From contig NZ_LGTB01000039.1 of assembly GCF_001238275.1 (NCBI RefSeq), positions 1-64,000 on the forward strand: 64,000 nucleotides of DNA, read 5' to 3'. The stretch comes from Bradyrhizobium viridifuturi (GTDB lineage Bacteria; Pseudomonadota; Alphaproteobacteria; Rhizobiales; Xanthobacteraceae). This document shows positions 7,812-18,640 of the stretch, in pieces. The translations under genes and the position numbers were made by a program. Positions within the stretch are counted from its first letter, which is position 1. Every line of letters begins with the position of its first letter. Under the pieces are notes generated by a model. That model worked only from the letters and a program-made list of their open reading frames with translations. It searched no databases and was not told the origin of the DNA.

Positions 7812-8615
7812 TCAAGCCGCTCCAATTTCTTTCGATGCGCCTGCTTCACGCGAGCCGGCCCCCGGCTCGCTGATGAACGAGACGCGGCTGGCCTGCATCA
7901 TCTGCAGGCTGCGCACGCGCCGGCGCAGGATCTCGTTGCGCATTGCCGCGAGGTGCAGGGTGATGAAGAGCAGCGAAAACGCGATCGCCATCACCAAGAG
8001 CGGCCACAGGAACGCCTTGTCGAGCGTCGAGCCGCCCATGCGCAGCACGGAAGCCGGTTGATGCAGCGTGTTCCACCAGTCGACCGAGAACTTGATGATC
8101 GGAATGTTGATCGCGCCGACCAGTGTGAGGACCGCCGCCGCCCGTGCCGCGCGCGAGGGGTCCTCGACCGCGCGCCACAGCGCGATCAGGCCGAGATACA
8201 TCAGGAACAGGATCAGGACCGAGGTCAGCCGCGCATCCCACTCCCAGTAAGTGCCCCACATCGGCCGGCCCCACAGCGAGCCGGTGACCAGCGCCAGGAA
8301 GGTGAAGGCGGCCCCGATCGGCGCCGCGGCCTTCGCCGCGACGTCGGCCAGCGGATGCCGCCACACCAGCGTGCCGAGCGCGGCCACGCTCATCACGCCC
8401 CAGACGAACATCGACAGCCACGCATTCGGGACGTGGATGAACATGATCTTCACCGTGGCGCCCTGCTGGTAGTCGTCCGGCGCCATTGCCGACTGGTAGA
8501 GTCCGATCGCGAGCAGGATCGCGGTTGCGCCCGCGAGCCACGGCAGGATCCGCGCGGTCAGCGCCAGAAACCTGGTCGGGTTGGCGAGGTCGGTCAGCGT
8601 CTCGGTCAGCTTCAT
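7812..8615 (-). CDS. ccmC: Haem handling protein CcmC
   Basis: Inner membrane protein that presents haem to the chaperone CcmE. The WWD-type tryptophan-rich motif is at 115-127 (WGRPMWGTYWEWD). The expected axial histidines are His61 (IHVPNAW) and His185 (NTLHQPAS). There are about six transmembrane segments and 267 residues. The start MKLTETLTDL at 8615 is preferred over an upstream in-frame GTG-type extension. A gap of about 75 bp separates it from ccmB, whereas the other genes of the cluster overlap. Confidence 0.95.
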   Translation of the reverse strand: MKLTETLTDLANPTRFLALTARILPWLAGATAILLAIGLYQSAMAPDDYQQGATVKIMFIHVPNAWLSMFVWGVMSVAALGTLVWRHPLADVAAKAAAPIGAAFTFLALVTGSLWGRPMWGTYWEWDARLTSVLILFLMYLGLIALWRAVEDPSRAARAAAVLTLVGAINIPIIKFSVDWWNTLHQPASVLRMGGSTLDKAFLWPLLVMAIAFSLLFITLHLAAMRNEILRRRVRSLQMMQASRVSFISEPGAGSREAGASKEIGAA

Positions 8616-8674
8616 GGCACCCTGATAGTCGTCCGATGTGTCACAAGCAATTGGCGGAATTCCCCTCGGCAAGA

Positions 8675-8695
8675 ATTGATCTGGCTCATATCAAT
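8675..8695. promoter_or_regulatory. Inverted repeat at the ccmB-ccmC junction
   Basis: ATTGAT and ATCAAT arms are separated by nine bases. The repeat overlaps the ccmB stop and lies in the only real gap of the ccm cluster. The half-sites resemble FNR/FixK half-sites, but the spacing is nine rather than the required four bases. It is more likely a hairpin or chance dyad than a true box. Confidence 0.15.
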
Positions 8696-9359
8696 CCAGC
8701 CCGTGCCGCAGGCTCGCGGCGGCGGCAAACGGGCCGATCACCAGGCTGGCGAGCGACAGCGCGCAGAGGATCGAGAACGGTGTTCCAAACGGAAGCGGGC
8801 CCGAGATCACCGCCTGCGAGGCCGCAACGCCGAAGATCAGCACCGGGATCGACAGCGGCAGCACCAGCACCGCCAGCAACAGCCCGCCGCGATGCAGCGT
8901 CACCGCCAATGCGGCGCCGATCATGCCGGTGAAGGTCAGCGCCGGTGTTCCCGCCAAGAGGGTCGCCGCGACCGCCAATGTCGCCGTGCCGTCGAGATTG
9001 AGCAGCAGGCCGAGCACGGGTGTGGCGATGATCAGCGGCAGGCCGGCGGCGATCCAGTGCGCCAGCGCCTTGGCCGCGCAAGCGAGTTCCAGCGGCGTCC
9101 GGCTCATCACGATCAGGTCGAGCGAGCCGTCCTCGTGATCGGCTGTGAACAGCCGGTCGAGCGTGAGCAGGCTCGCCAGCAGCGCGCCGAGCCAGAGGAT
9201 GGCGGGGCCGAGCCGCGACAGCAGCGCCAGATCGGGGCCGACCGCAAACGGCATCAGCACCGTGACGGTGAGGAAGAACAGCACCCCGATCAGCGCGCCG
9301 CCGCCGACGCGGAGCGCGATGCGGATGTCGCGGCGGATCAATGCGGAGAGAGCGCTCAT
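8691..9359 (-). CDS. ccmB: Haem exporter permease CcmB
   Basis: Membrane subunit of the CcmAB ABC complex needed for holo-CcmE release. It has 222 residues and about six hydrophobic helices. The conserved stretch LDRLFTADHEDGSLDLIVMS in the first cytoplasmic loop is characteristic of CcmB. Its ATG overlaps the ccmA stop by four bases. Confidence 0.95.
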   Translation of the reverse strand: MSALSALIRRDIRIALRVGGGALIGVLFFLTVTVLMPFAVGPDLALLSRLGPAILWLGALLASLLTLDRLFTADHEDGSLDLIVMSRTPLELACAAKALAHWIAAGLPLIIATPVLGLLLNLDGTATLAVAATLLAGTPALTFTGMIGAALAVTLHRGGLLLAVLVLPLSIPVLIFGVAASQAVISGPLPFGTPFSILCALSLASLVIGPFAAAASLRHGLD

Positions 9360-9958
9360 GCCGGCGCTCCCATCCGCAAATCGCGCGCTTCGATGCCGAG
9401 CGGTAGATGGGTTGCGGCGACGATCAGGCCGCCGCCGGCGAGATGATCGCGCATCAGGGCGACGAACAGCGCCTGTCCGGCCGTATCGAGCGCCGATGTC
9501 GGCTCGTCCAGCAGCCAGACCGGCCGCCGCACCGAGAGCAGGCGCGCGATCGAGAGGCGGCGGCGCTGGCCGGCCGAGAGGTAGGCCGCCGGCAGGTGCG
9601 CGGCGTGGTCGAGCCCTACGGCGGCAAGGCAGCGGCCGGCATCCTGCGTCTCGCCGCCGAGGAATTCCCGCCAGAAGGAAAGATTTTCCATAACGCTCAG
9701 CGCCGGCTTCAGCGCGTCGCGGTGGCCGAGATAGTGGGCCTGCTCGGGCAGGCTGAGTTCGGCGTCGCCGCCTTCGAGCGCGACCGTCCCTTCGGCTGGA
9801 ACCAAGAGCCCGGCGAGGACGCGGAGCAGTGAGGTCTTGCCCGCACCATTGGGGCCGGTGACGGCAAGCGCCTCACCGGCTGTGGCCGCCAGATCGAGGT
9901 CGGAAAACACCTCGCGCCCGCCGCGCACGCATTTCAGATTTCGTCCTGAGAGCCGCAT
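9356..9958 (-). CDS. ccmA: Haem exporter ATP-binding protein CcmA
   Basis: ABC ATPase of the CcmAB complex in cytochrome c maturation. Walker A is GPNGAGKT at 35-42, the signature is LSAGQRRRLSIARLL, and Walker B is VWLLDEPTSALD. The start MRLSGRNLKC at 9958 gives the usual 200-residue length; a longer in-frame start would add 25 unconserved residues. First gene of the cluster, divergent from acnA. Confidence 0.95.
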   Translation of the reverse strand: MRLSGRNLKCVRGGREVFSDLDLAATAGEALAVTGPNGAGKTSLLRVLAGLLVPAEGTVALEGGDAELSLPEQAHYLGHRDALKPALSVMENLSFWREFLGGETQDAGRCLAAVGLDHAAHLPAAYLSAGQRRRLSIARLLSVRRPVWLLDEPTSALDTAGQALFVALMRDHLAGGGLIVAATHLPLGIEARDLRMGAPA

Positions 9959-10067
9959 GGTTCGTCTTGTCACAGCCCTCTGAAATCTTTCGCTACCGCG
10001 TGAGAATTTTTGGGTCGCGCACTGCCGCCGCACGCTTGTCGGTGTGGCGGTGCTTCTAGAAAGGTTC

Positions 10068-10073
10068 TATAAG
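10068..10073 (+). promoter_or_regulatory. Possible -10 element for acnA
   Basis: TATAAG stands in the acnA-ccmA divergent region about 130 bp before the acnA start. No good -35 hexamer is found at 16-18 bp, so this is only a weak candidate. Confidence 0.2.
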
Positions 10074-10200
10074 CCCGGAACTTGATGCAGCACACACAAT
10101 CGGCGGCCGCAACCCACCCTCCGGGCCATCCCTCGGCCAGTGTCGTTCGCCGGTGTTTAGTTACCCTTGCCGGGTATAACTGAGAATTGGGATTCCTCGT

Positions 10201-12921
<2,721 letters not shown>

Positions 12922-12934
12922 AGGGCCTTTTGTC

Positions 12935-12962
12935 GGAGCATGGTCCATTCGAGCCATGCTCC
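12935..12962. repeat. Hairpin of the GAGCATG type after acnA
   Basis: GGAGCATGG and CCATGCTCC form a 9-bp stem with a 10-base loop. The arms match the outer arms of the GAGCATGATCC repeat family, so this looks like a decayed or minimal copy. A second small hairpin (CTCACT-GCTT-AGTGAG) follows at 12986-13001. Confidence 0.5.
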
Positions 12963-13011
12963 AACGCGGATTTGTGATCGGTGCCTCACTGCTTAGTGAG
13001 TAGCGGCTAAA

Positions 13012-13034
13012 AAGAAGGCGGCCTATGAAAAAGG
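13012..13034 (+). terminator. Probable terminator of acnA
   Basis: GCGGCC and GGCCGC arms, extended by A-T and G-T pairs to about 9 bp, enclose a 9-base loop and run into TTTCTCGCGTTTT. It lies about 100 bp past acnA and ahead of the DUF1223 gene. It also argues against a DUF1223 start at 13025, which would fall inside the hairpin. Confidence 0.5.
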
Positions 13035-13126
13035 CCGCTTTCTCGCGTTTTGGGGCACGCAAGTTCAGGGACAGACTTCATGCTCCGTACAATTACGGAT
13101 GGAAATCATCACGACCGGTTCGCAGT

Positions 13127-13888
13127 ATGACAGCGATGATGGCCTATAACTCGATTTCGCGATGGTCCAGCGCGCTCGGTATCTGCGCGATCGTCGCAAT
13201 CATCCGCCCCGCTCACGCCGATCCGCGTGCAGTCGTCGAACTCTTCACCTCGCAGGGATGCTCATCCTGTCCGCCCGCGGACAAGATCATCGGTGATCTC
13301 GCAAAGGACCCCAACGTCATCGCGCTGAGCATGCCGATCGACTATTGGGACTATCTCGGCTGGAAGGACACGCTGGCCGATTCCCGCTTCAGCGCGCGCC
13401 AGAAAGCCTATTCCCACATGCGCGGCGATCGCGACGTCTACACGCCGCAGGCCGTGATCAACGGCTCCGCGCATGTGATCGGCAGCGATCGCGCCGGCAT
13501 CGAGGACGCCATCAAGAGCACCGAGAAGAGCGGCACCGTGATGTCGGTGCCGGTGACGATGACGCTGACCGGCAAGCAGATCAACGTGTCGGTTGCTGCG
13601 TCGAAGTCGCCCGCGGTGTCGCGTGGCGAAGTCTGGATCTGCTCGATCTCGAAGTCGGTGCCGATCTCGATCTCGCGCGGCGAGAACCGCGGCCACGAGA
13701 TCACCTACCACAACGTGGTGCGCAATCTCCTGAAGGTCGGTGACTGGAACGGCTCGTCCGGCAGCTGGACCGTGCCGCTGGAGAACATCACGCGCGATGG
13801 CGTCGATGCCGCGGCGGTGTACGTCCAGGACGGCAATCGCGACAAGCCGGGCCCGATGCTCGGCGCCGCATTCACCTCGCTTCACTAG
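13127..13888 (+). CDS. Secreted DUF1223 (thioredoxin-like) protein
   Basis: Exported protein of about 253 residues. An N-terminal signal segment (SSALGICAIVAII) ends at PAHA near residue 31. The mature protein starts with the DUF1223 hallmark VVELFTSQGCSSCPPADK, a CxxC pair at residues 45 and 48 in a thioredoxin-like setting. A DYWDYLGWKD motif follows. The family is common in alphaproteobacteria and its function is unknown. A longer start at 13025 is rejected because it lies in the acnA terminator hairpin; ATGs at 13136 and 13139 are alternatives. Confidence 0.85.
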   Translation: MTAMMAYNSISRWSSALGICAIVAIIRPAHADPRAVVELFTSQGCSSCPPADKIIGDLAKDPNVIALSMPIDYWDYLGWKDTLADSRFSARQKAYSHMRGDRDVYTPQAVINGSAHVIGSDRAGIEDAIKSTEKSGTVMSVPVTMTLTGKQINVSVAASKSPAVSRGEVWICSISKSVPISISRGENRGHEITYHNVVRNLLKVGDWNGSSGSWTVPLENITRDGVDAAAVYVQDGNRDKPGPMLGAAFTSLH

Positions 13889-14046
13889 CGCGTTGCTGCG
13901 CTAGCTGCCGGCAGACGCGTCGTTCGGCCGCGCGCATCGTCGCGCAGCCTTGCGCGGCGGCAAACATGCACACTGTGATTTGGTGAAGCGAAAGCGTTGA
14001 AGCTTTGCGCGCGCCGCTCGGTCACGCGGAGATGGGCAGGCCCCAA

Positions 14047-14270
14047 AAACAAAAAGGACCAACTTTCGTTGGCCCAGTGTTGGGATTTAACTCCCCTGCG
14101 AACAGGCCCGATCCCGACGGCCCCGGGGGGCTGGGGGCTGAGGAATCCGGAACCGAAAGGACCGGGCCAACGCAGGATTATCTTTTCGCAGGGCAGCGGG
14201 GCAGGCGATGGGCGGAAGTGGGGCAGCAATATGATTCCGCTAACGTTCCCGTGAGTCTTCGGTTTTCCGG
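14047..14270 (-). ncRNA. Candidate small RNA ending in an intrinsic terminator
   Basis: The 544-bp gap 13889-14432 has no convincing gene. On the - strand it contains a textbook terminator at about 14047-14075: GGGCCAAC-GAAA-GTTGGTCC followed by TTTTTGTTTTT. No coding gene lies upstream on that strand. The preceding sequence is GC-rich and structured, with small hairpins such as CCTG-TTCG-CAGG and GGGA...TCCC. The 3' end is well placed. The 5' end is a guess, because I found no clear promoter. The RNA class is unknown: I saw no SRP, tmRNA or RNase P hallmark. Confidence 0.35.
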
Positions 14271-14432
14271 ACAATCCGCCGCGCCTGAGCGTGGTTAAGG
14301 CCTGGTTGCGTTGCGAATGGCCCCTTGCAGGCCTCCTCGCTTAGCGCAATCATGTCACTCTCGTGACGATCCCGAAGCAGGGGGCACCGGCCTTCGGATC
14401 CCGATCGTCACCGGGATGACAGGAGGCGCTCG

Positions 14433-14804
14433 ATGAGTTTGATCTCGGAGGACACCGATCCGAGCGGGAGTCGTGCCGCGGCGCGCCCCGCCGCCGCGAC
14501 CCCTCAACCCAACCGCGTGACATTCAATCGACTTGAGCTCAACCGCATTCTCAATCTCTACGGCCGCATGGTCGCCGACGGCGAGTGGCGAGACTATGCG
14601 ATCGACTTCCTGAAGGACCGTGCCGTGTTCTCGGTGTTCCGGCGCGCGTCCGAAATGCCGATCTACCGGATCGAGAAGGATCCCCGTCTGGCGCGCAAGC
14701 AGGGCATGTACAGCGTGATTTCGGCGACCGGACTGATCCTGCGTCGTGGCCACGAACTCGAGCGCGTGCTGTTCGTGATCGACCGCAAGCTGTCGCTGGT
14801 GTAG
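14433..14804 (+). CDS. DUF2794 domain-containing protein
   Basis: A 123-residue soluble protein. After a Pro/Ala-rich N-terminal 30 residues it has the conserved DUF2794 core: FNRLELNRILNLYGRMVADG, then IYRIEKDPRLARKQG, and RRGHELERVL near the end. The family is restricted to alphaproteobacteria and has no known function. Its start lies close to a short inverted sequence in the upstream gap. Confidence 0.82.
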   Translation: MSLISEDTDPSGSRAAARPAAATPQPNRVTFNRLELNRILNLYGRMVADGEWRDYAIDFLKDRAVFSVFRRASEMPIYRIEKDPRLARKQGMYSVISATGLILRRGHELERVLFVIDRKLSLV

Positions 14805-14823
14805 CGAGGCGAATTCGACGCCT

Positions 14824-14943
14824 GTAGCCCGGATGGAGCGGAGCGTAATCGCGGTTTTGCGACGCGAATGGCCTTGTCCCGGATTTCGTGGAGCCTGTCA
14901 TCGGGTGCGCGTTCGCGCGACCCGTTGGCTCGATCCGGGCTAC
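14824..14943. repeat. Palindromic intergenic repeat, TAGCCCGGAT family
   Basis: GTAGCCCGGATGGAGCGGAG at the left and the inverted ATCCGGGCTAC at the right flank about 100 bp. Repeats of this pattern are, from general knowledge, common in Bradyrhizobium. Only one copy is seen in this window. Confidence 0.7.
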
Positions 14944-14978
14944 GGGTTCGCATCCCGCAAAAGCCGGCGCAAAACAAA

Positions 14979-15002
14979 AGCCCCGGCCGGGTGGCCGGGG
15001 CT
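14979..15002 (-). terminator. Intrinsic terminator of the Bax-inhibitor-1 gene
   Basis: AGCCCCGGCC and GGCCGGGGCT form a perfect 10-bp stem with a 4-base loop, followed on the - strand by TTTTGTTTTG. It lies 27 bp past the stop of the Bax-inhibitor-1 gene. Confidence 0.85.
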
Positions 15003-15028
15003 CAGATCGATTGCCTTGCTCGCGGCGC

Positions 15029-15820
15029 TTAGTCGCGCTGGCCGAGCAGCTGCAGCAGCAGCGTGAACAGGTTGATGAAGTTCAGGTAGAGCGACAGCGC
15101 ACCAGTGATTGCCGCACGCTCTGCCATCACGCCGCCCTGCGAGGCGTAGCCGTAGATGTAGTCGTTCTTCAGCCGCTGGGTGTCCCAAGCGGTGAGGCCC
15201 GCGAACACCAGCACGCCGACCACCGAGACGATGAACTGCAGCGCCGAGCTCGCCAGGAACAGGTTGACCAGGCTCGCGATGATGATGCCGATCAGGCCCA
15301 TGAACAGGAACGAGCCCATGCCGCTCATGTCACGCTTGGTGGTGTAGCCGTAGAGGCTGAGCGCACCGAACGTCGCCGCGGTGATGAAGAACACGCGCAC
15401 GATCGAGGTGTGCGTGTACACCAGGAAGATCGACGACAGCGACAGGCCCATCAGCGCCGAGAACACCCAGAACAACAGCTGGGCGGTCGCAGGCTGCAGG
15501 CGGTTGATGCCGGCCGAGATGACGAACACCATCGCCAGAGGGGCGAGGATGAACAGCCATTTCAGCGGGCTCACGAACATCGCGTAGCCGAACTGCGTCA
15601 GATAGGCATTGCCAAACTTGGCGACGGCGGCCGACTGGTCGGTGGTCACCGCGCCCATGTAGACGCCGAGCGCGGCCAAGCCGGTGATGGCGAGGCCGAT
15701 GCTCATGTAGTTGTAGATGCGCAGCATGTAGGCGCGCAGACCGGCGTCGACGGCCGCAGCGTCAATGCGCCCGGCGGCCCGGCCGAAAGGAGAAGCGTAA
15801 TTGCGGTCTAGGTCCGACAT
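15029..15820 (-). CDS. Bax inhibitor-1/YccA family membrane protein
   Basis: A 263-residue inner membrane protein with seven hydrophobic segments, typical of the BI-1/YbhL/YccA family (TMBIM-like). Family members act as pH-sensitive calcium leak channels or modulate FtsH; which applies here is unknown. The motif GLTAWDTQRLK near the end and a short acidic C-terminus (LLGQRD) are family features. Start MSDLDRNYASPFG at 15820. Single-gene unit with its own terminator. Confidence 0.92.
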   Translation of the reverse strand: MSDLDRNYASPFGRAAGRIDAAAVDAGLRAYMLRIYNYMSIGLAITGLAALGVYMGAVTTDQSAAVAKFGNAYLTQFGYAMFVSPLKWLFILAPLAMVFVISAGINRLQPATAQLLFWVFSALMGLSLSSIFLVYTHTSIVRVFFITAATFGALSLYGYTTKRDMSGMGSFLFMGLIGIIIASLVNLFLASSALQFIVSVVGVLVFAGLTAWDTQRLKNDYIYGYASQGGVMAERAAITGALSLYLNFINLFTLLLQLLGQRD

Positions 15821-16054
15821 GGTCGAATTCCCGTGGTTGGTCCCGGTGGAGCGCAAGGGATTTGCGGCGCCGGTTATAAATCTATCTCAGATGGCGCGGT
15901 TTGCGGAGCATTAATTCCGTGTCATTCAAACCGACTATCCGACCCGATTGGTATGTGGGAAATTAACACATCCGACGCAAGCTTCCACGCGCGGCCGAAT
16001 GTCGCTCTGGCCTAGCATGATAGGCAAAAACGGCGCTTTCGCCGCTACAAATTG

Positions 16055-18640
16055 TCACAAATTCCGCAACACCGAGGCCGGTTTCTGGTTCAGCGCGAGC
16101 AGCGTTCCTGCCAGCCCCAATCCGACCGTGACGACCAGCGCGGCGACCACGACCAGCGCGGCGCTGCCGGCCTGCCAGATGAAACTCAGCGTCATCAGCC
16201 GCGTCACGATCAGCCAGGCCGCGATCGAGCCGGCTATCACCCCGAAAATCGCGGTTGCAAAACCGATCATCAGATACTCCAGCGCGTAAGCGCCGAGCAA
16301 TCGCACCCGCGTGGCGCCGAGCGTCTTGAGGATCACGGCGTCATAGACGCGGTGGCGGTGTCCGGCGGCGAGCGCGCCGCCCAGCACCAGGATCGCCGAG
16401 ATCAGCGTCACGGCGCTGGCGCCGCGGATCGCCAGCACCAGGTTGCTGACGACGCTGCCGATGGTCTCCAGCGCCTCGCGGAGCCGCACGCTGGTCACCA
16501 TCGGGAATGCGTCGGCGACCTGCTTGATGATGCGCGCGTCGTCGTTAGCGCCTGCTTGGGTCGCGCTGGCGTGTTGTTCCGTCAGGGTCGCGACGTGGCT
16601 GTGCGGCGCGCCCCTGAAGGCGTTCGGCGAGAACACCAGCACGAAGTTGATGCCGAGGCCCTGCCAGTCGATGTTGCGCAGATTGGCGATCTTCGCCGGC
16701 ACGTCGCGGCCGAGCACGTTGACCACGATCTCGTCGCCGATCTTCAGGGACAGGCCGTCGGCGATCTTCTTCTCCATCGAGACCAGCGGAGGTCCGCGGT
16801 AGTCCGGCCCCCACCATTCGCCCTCGACGATCTTCGAGCCCTTGGGAATTTCGCCGGTATAGGTCAGGCCGCGGTCGCTCTGCAGCACCCATTCCGAATC
16901 GACCGACGGCTTCAGCTGGTCGGCCTTGACGCCGCGCGCGGCGACGATGCGCCCGCGCAGCATCGGCACGTCCTCGACGGTCGAGCCGGGCGCGACCTGG
17001 GCCAGGAAGGCATTGAAGCGGTCGGCTTCGGTGGAGGGGATGTCGATGAAGAAGAACGACGGCGCCCGCTCCGGCAGCGCGGCCAGGAATTGCCGGCGCA
17101 GATTGCCGTCGATCTGGGTGATGGTGACTAGCACGGCGAGCCCAAGGCCGAGCGACAGCACGACCGACGGCGTCAGCGCGCCCGGCCGGTGGATGTTGGC
17201 GATGGCGAGCCGCAGCATGGTCATGCGGCTGCGCGGCAGCCGCCGCGCCACCGCCATCAGGATCTCGGCGATCCCGCGCAGCAGCAGGAACACCGCGATC
17301 GAGGCGACGACGAACACGGTGGCGACCCGCTTGTCATAGGCGAGCCCGATCGCGACGCCGATCAAGAGCGCGACCACCACGGCCATCAGCGCGAGATAGC
17401 TCCAGCGCGGGCGGTGCCATTCGCTGGCGACGGTCTCGCGGAACAGCGCCGCGACGGGCACGTCGTGGACCCGGCCGAGCGGCCACAGCCCGAACGCCAG
17501 CGCGGTGAGCTGGCCGTAGATGAAGGACAGCGCGAGCTCGTCGGGATGCAGGGCAGGGACCACCGGCAGCGGCAGCAGCTTGCCGAACAGGCCGACGATG
17601 ACGAACGGCAGTGCGGCGCCGAGCACGAGGCCGATCACCGAGCCGATGCCCGCCAGCACCACCACCTGGGTGCAGTAGATCGTGAAGACGTCGCGGCCGG
17701 TGGCGCCGAGCGCCTTGAACGAGGCGATGACGTCGCGGCGCCGGTCGATGTGGCTCTTCACCGCGTTGGCGACGCCGACGCCGCCGACCAGCAGCGCAGC
17801 AAGGCCGACGAGGGTCAGGAACTGGGTGAAGCGGTTGATGGTGCGCTCGAGCTGCGGCGAGGCGTTGTTGCGGCTGCGGACCTCCCAGCCCGCCTCCGGC
17901 GCTGCGTTGCGCGCACCGTCGATCAACGCCGTGGTGGCGCGGTCGTCGTTGGCGCCGTCGGGCAGCTTCACCCGGTAGATCCAGCGCACCAGGCTGCCGG
18001 GCTGCAACAGGTCGGTGGCGCGCAGGCTGGCTTCACTGACCAGGAAGCGCGGGCCGAGGCCGACGCCGCCGGCAAGCTTGTCGGGCTCGGCCACGACCAC
18101 GCTGCGGATCTGATAGGTCGCGCTGCCGATGGTGACGCGGTCGCCGAGCTTCAGGTCGAGCCGCGCCAGCAGTGTTGAATCGGCAGCCGCGCCAAAAACG
18201 CCGTCGCGCTCGGCGAGCAGATCGGCGACCGGCATGTTCGGCTCGAGCGTCAGCTCGCCGAGCATCGGATATCTGCCGTCGACCGCCTTGAGCTCGACCA
18301 GCGCCAGCTTGCCGTCGCCGCTGCGCGCCATCGCGCGCAGCGTTGCCGCAACCGAGACCTCGCCCCGCGTGCGCAGATAGGCGACCTCGTCGGGCTTGGC
18401 CTCGCGCGAGATTAGCGAGAACGCGACGTCGCCGCCGAGCAGCGTGCGGCCCTCGCGCGACAGGCCGTCGCCGAGAGATGCGGCGACCGAGCCGACGCCG
18501 GCAATCGCCATCACGCCGAGCGCGATGCAGGCGATGAACACGTAGAAGCCGCGCAGCCCGCCGCGCAGTTCACGCAGCGCGTAGCGAAAGGCAAGCGACG
18601 ACGCGCGGCTCTGCCCCGCGACTTCGGACGCAAAGCTCAT
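16055..18640 (-). CDS. ABC transporter permease, FtsX-like (YbbP type)
   Basis: An 861-residue permease with an N-terminal helix, a large periplasmic domain, three helices around residues 260-390, a middle helix pair, a second periplasmic domain and three C-terminal helices. This is the duplicated FtsX/MacB arrangement of YbbP-type proteins. It contains LLVGGVGVANAVKSHIDRRR in the first FtsX block. The start overlaps the ATPase stop by four bases, so the two form an exporter pair. YbbAP-like systems often sit beside an arylesterase (TesA), as here, which suggests export or extraction of lipophilic molecules. The substrate is unknown. Confidence 0.9.
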   Translation of the reverse strand: MSFASEVAGQSRASSLAFRYALRELRGGLRGFYVFIACIALGVMAIAGVGSVAASLGDGLSREGRTLLGGDVAFSLISREAKPDEVAYLRTRGEVSVAATLRAMARSGDGKLALVELKAVDGRYPMLGELTLEPNMPVADLLAERDGVFGAAADSTLLARLDLKLGDRVTIGSATYQIRSVVVAEPDKLAGGVGLGPRFLVSEASLRATDLLQPGSLVRWIYRVKLPDGANDDRATTALIDGARNAAPEAGWEVRSRNNASPQLERTINRFTQFLTLVGLAALLVGGVGVANAVKSHIDRRRDVIASFKALGATGRDVFTIYCTQVVVLAGIGSVIGLVLGAALPFVIVGLFGKLLPLPVVPALHPDELALSFIYGQLTALAFGLWPLGRVHDVPVAALFRETVASEWHRPRWSYLALMAVVVALLIGVAIGLAYDKRVATVFVVASIAVFLLLRGIAEILMAVARRLPRSRMTMLRLAIANIHRPGALTPSVVLSLGLGLAVLVTITQIDGNLRRQFLAALPERAPSFFFIDIPSTEADRFNAFLAQVAPGSTVEDVPMLRGRIVAARGVKADQLKPSVDSEWVLQSDRGLTYTGEIPKGSKIVEGEWWGPDYRGPPLVSMEKKIADGLSLKIGDEIVVNVLGRDVPAKIANLRNIDWQGLGINFVLVFSPNAFRGAPHSHVATLTEQHASATQAGANDDARIIKQVADAFPMVTSVRLREALETIGSVVSNLVLAIRGASAVTLISAILVLGGALAAGHRHRVYDAVILKTLGATRVRLLGAYALEYLMIGFATAIFGVIAGSIAAWLIVTRLMTLSFIWQAGSAALVVVAALVVTVGLGLAGTLLALNQKPASVLRNL

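Noticed and set aside
8675..8695. Possible FNR/FixK2 box near ccmB
   Set aside because: The half-sites fit but the spacer is nine bases instead of four; it also overlaps the end of ccmB.
14047..14075. SRP, tmRNA or RNase P identity for the candidate RNA
   Set aside because: The SRP GGAAG/GCAGC core, the tmRNA tag and CCA end, and RNase P conserved blocks are not seen.
13885..14274. A 129-codon - strand frame in the DUF1223-DUF2794 gap
   Set aside because: It reads through the candidate terminator hairpin, has no sensible start signal, and its translation is Pro/Arg-rich with no recognisable domain.
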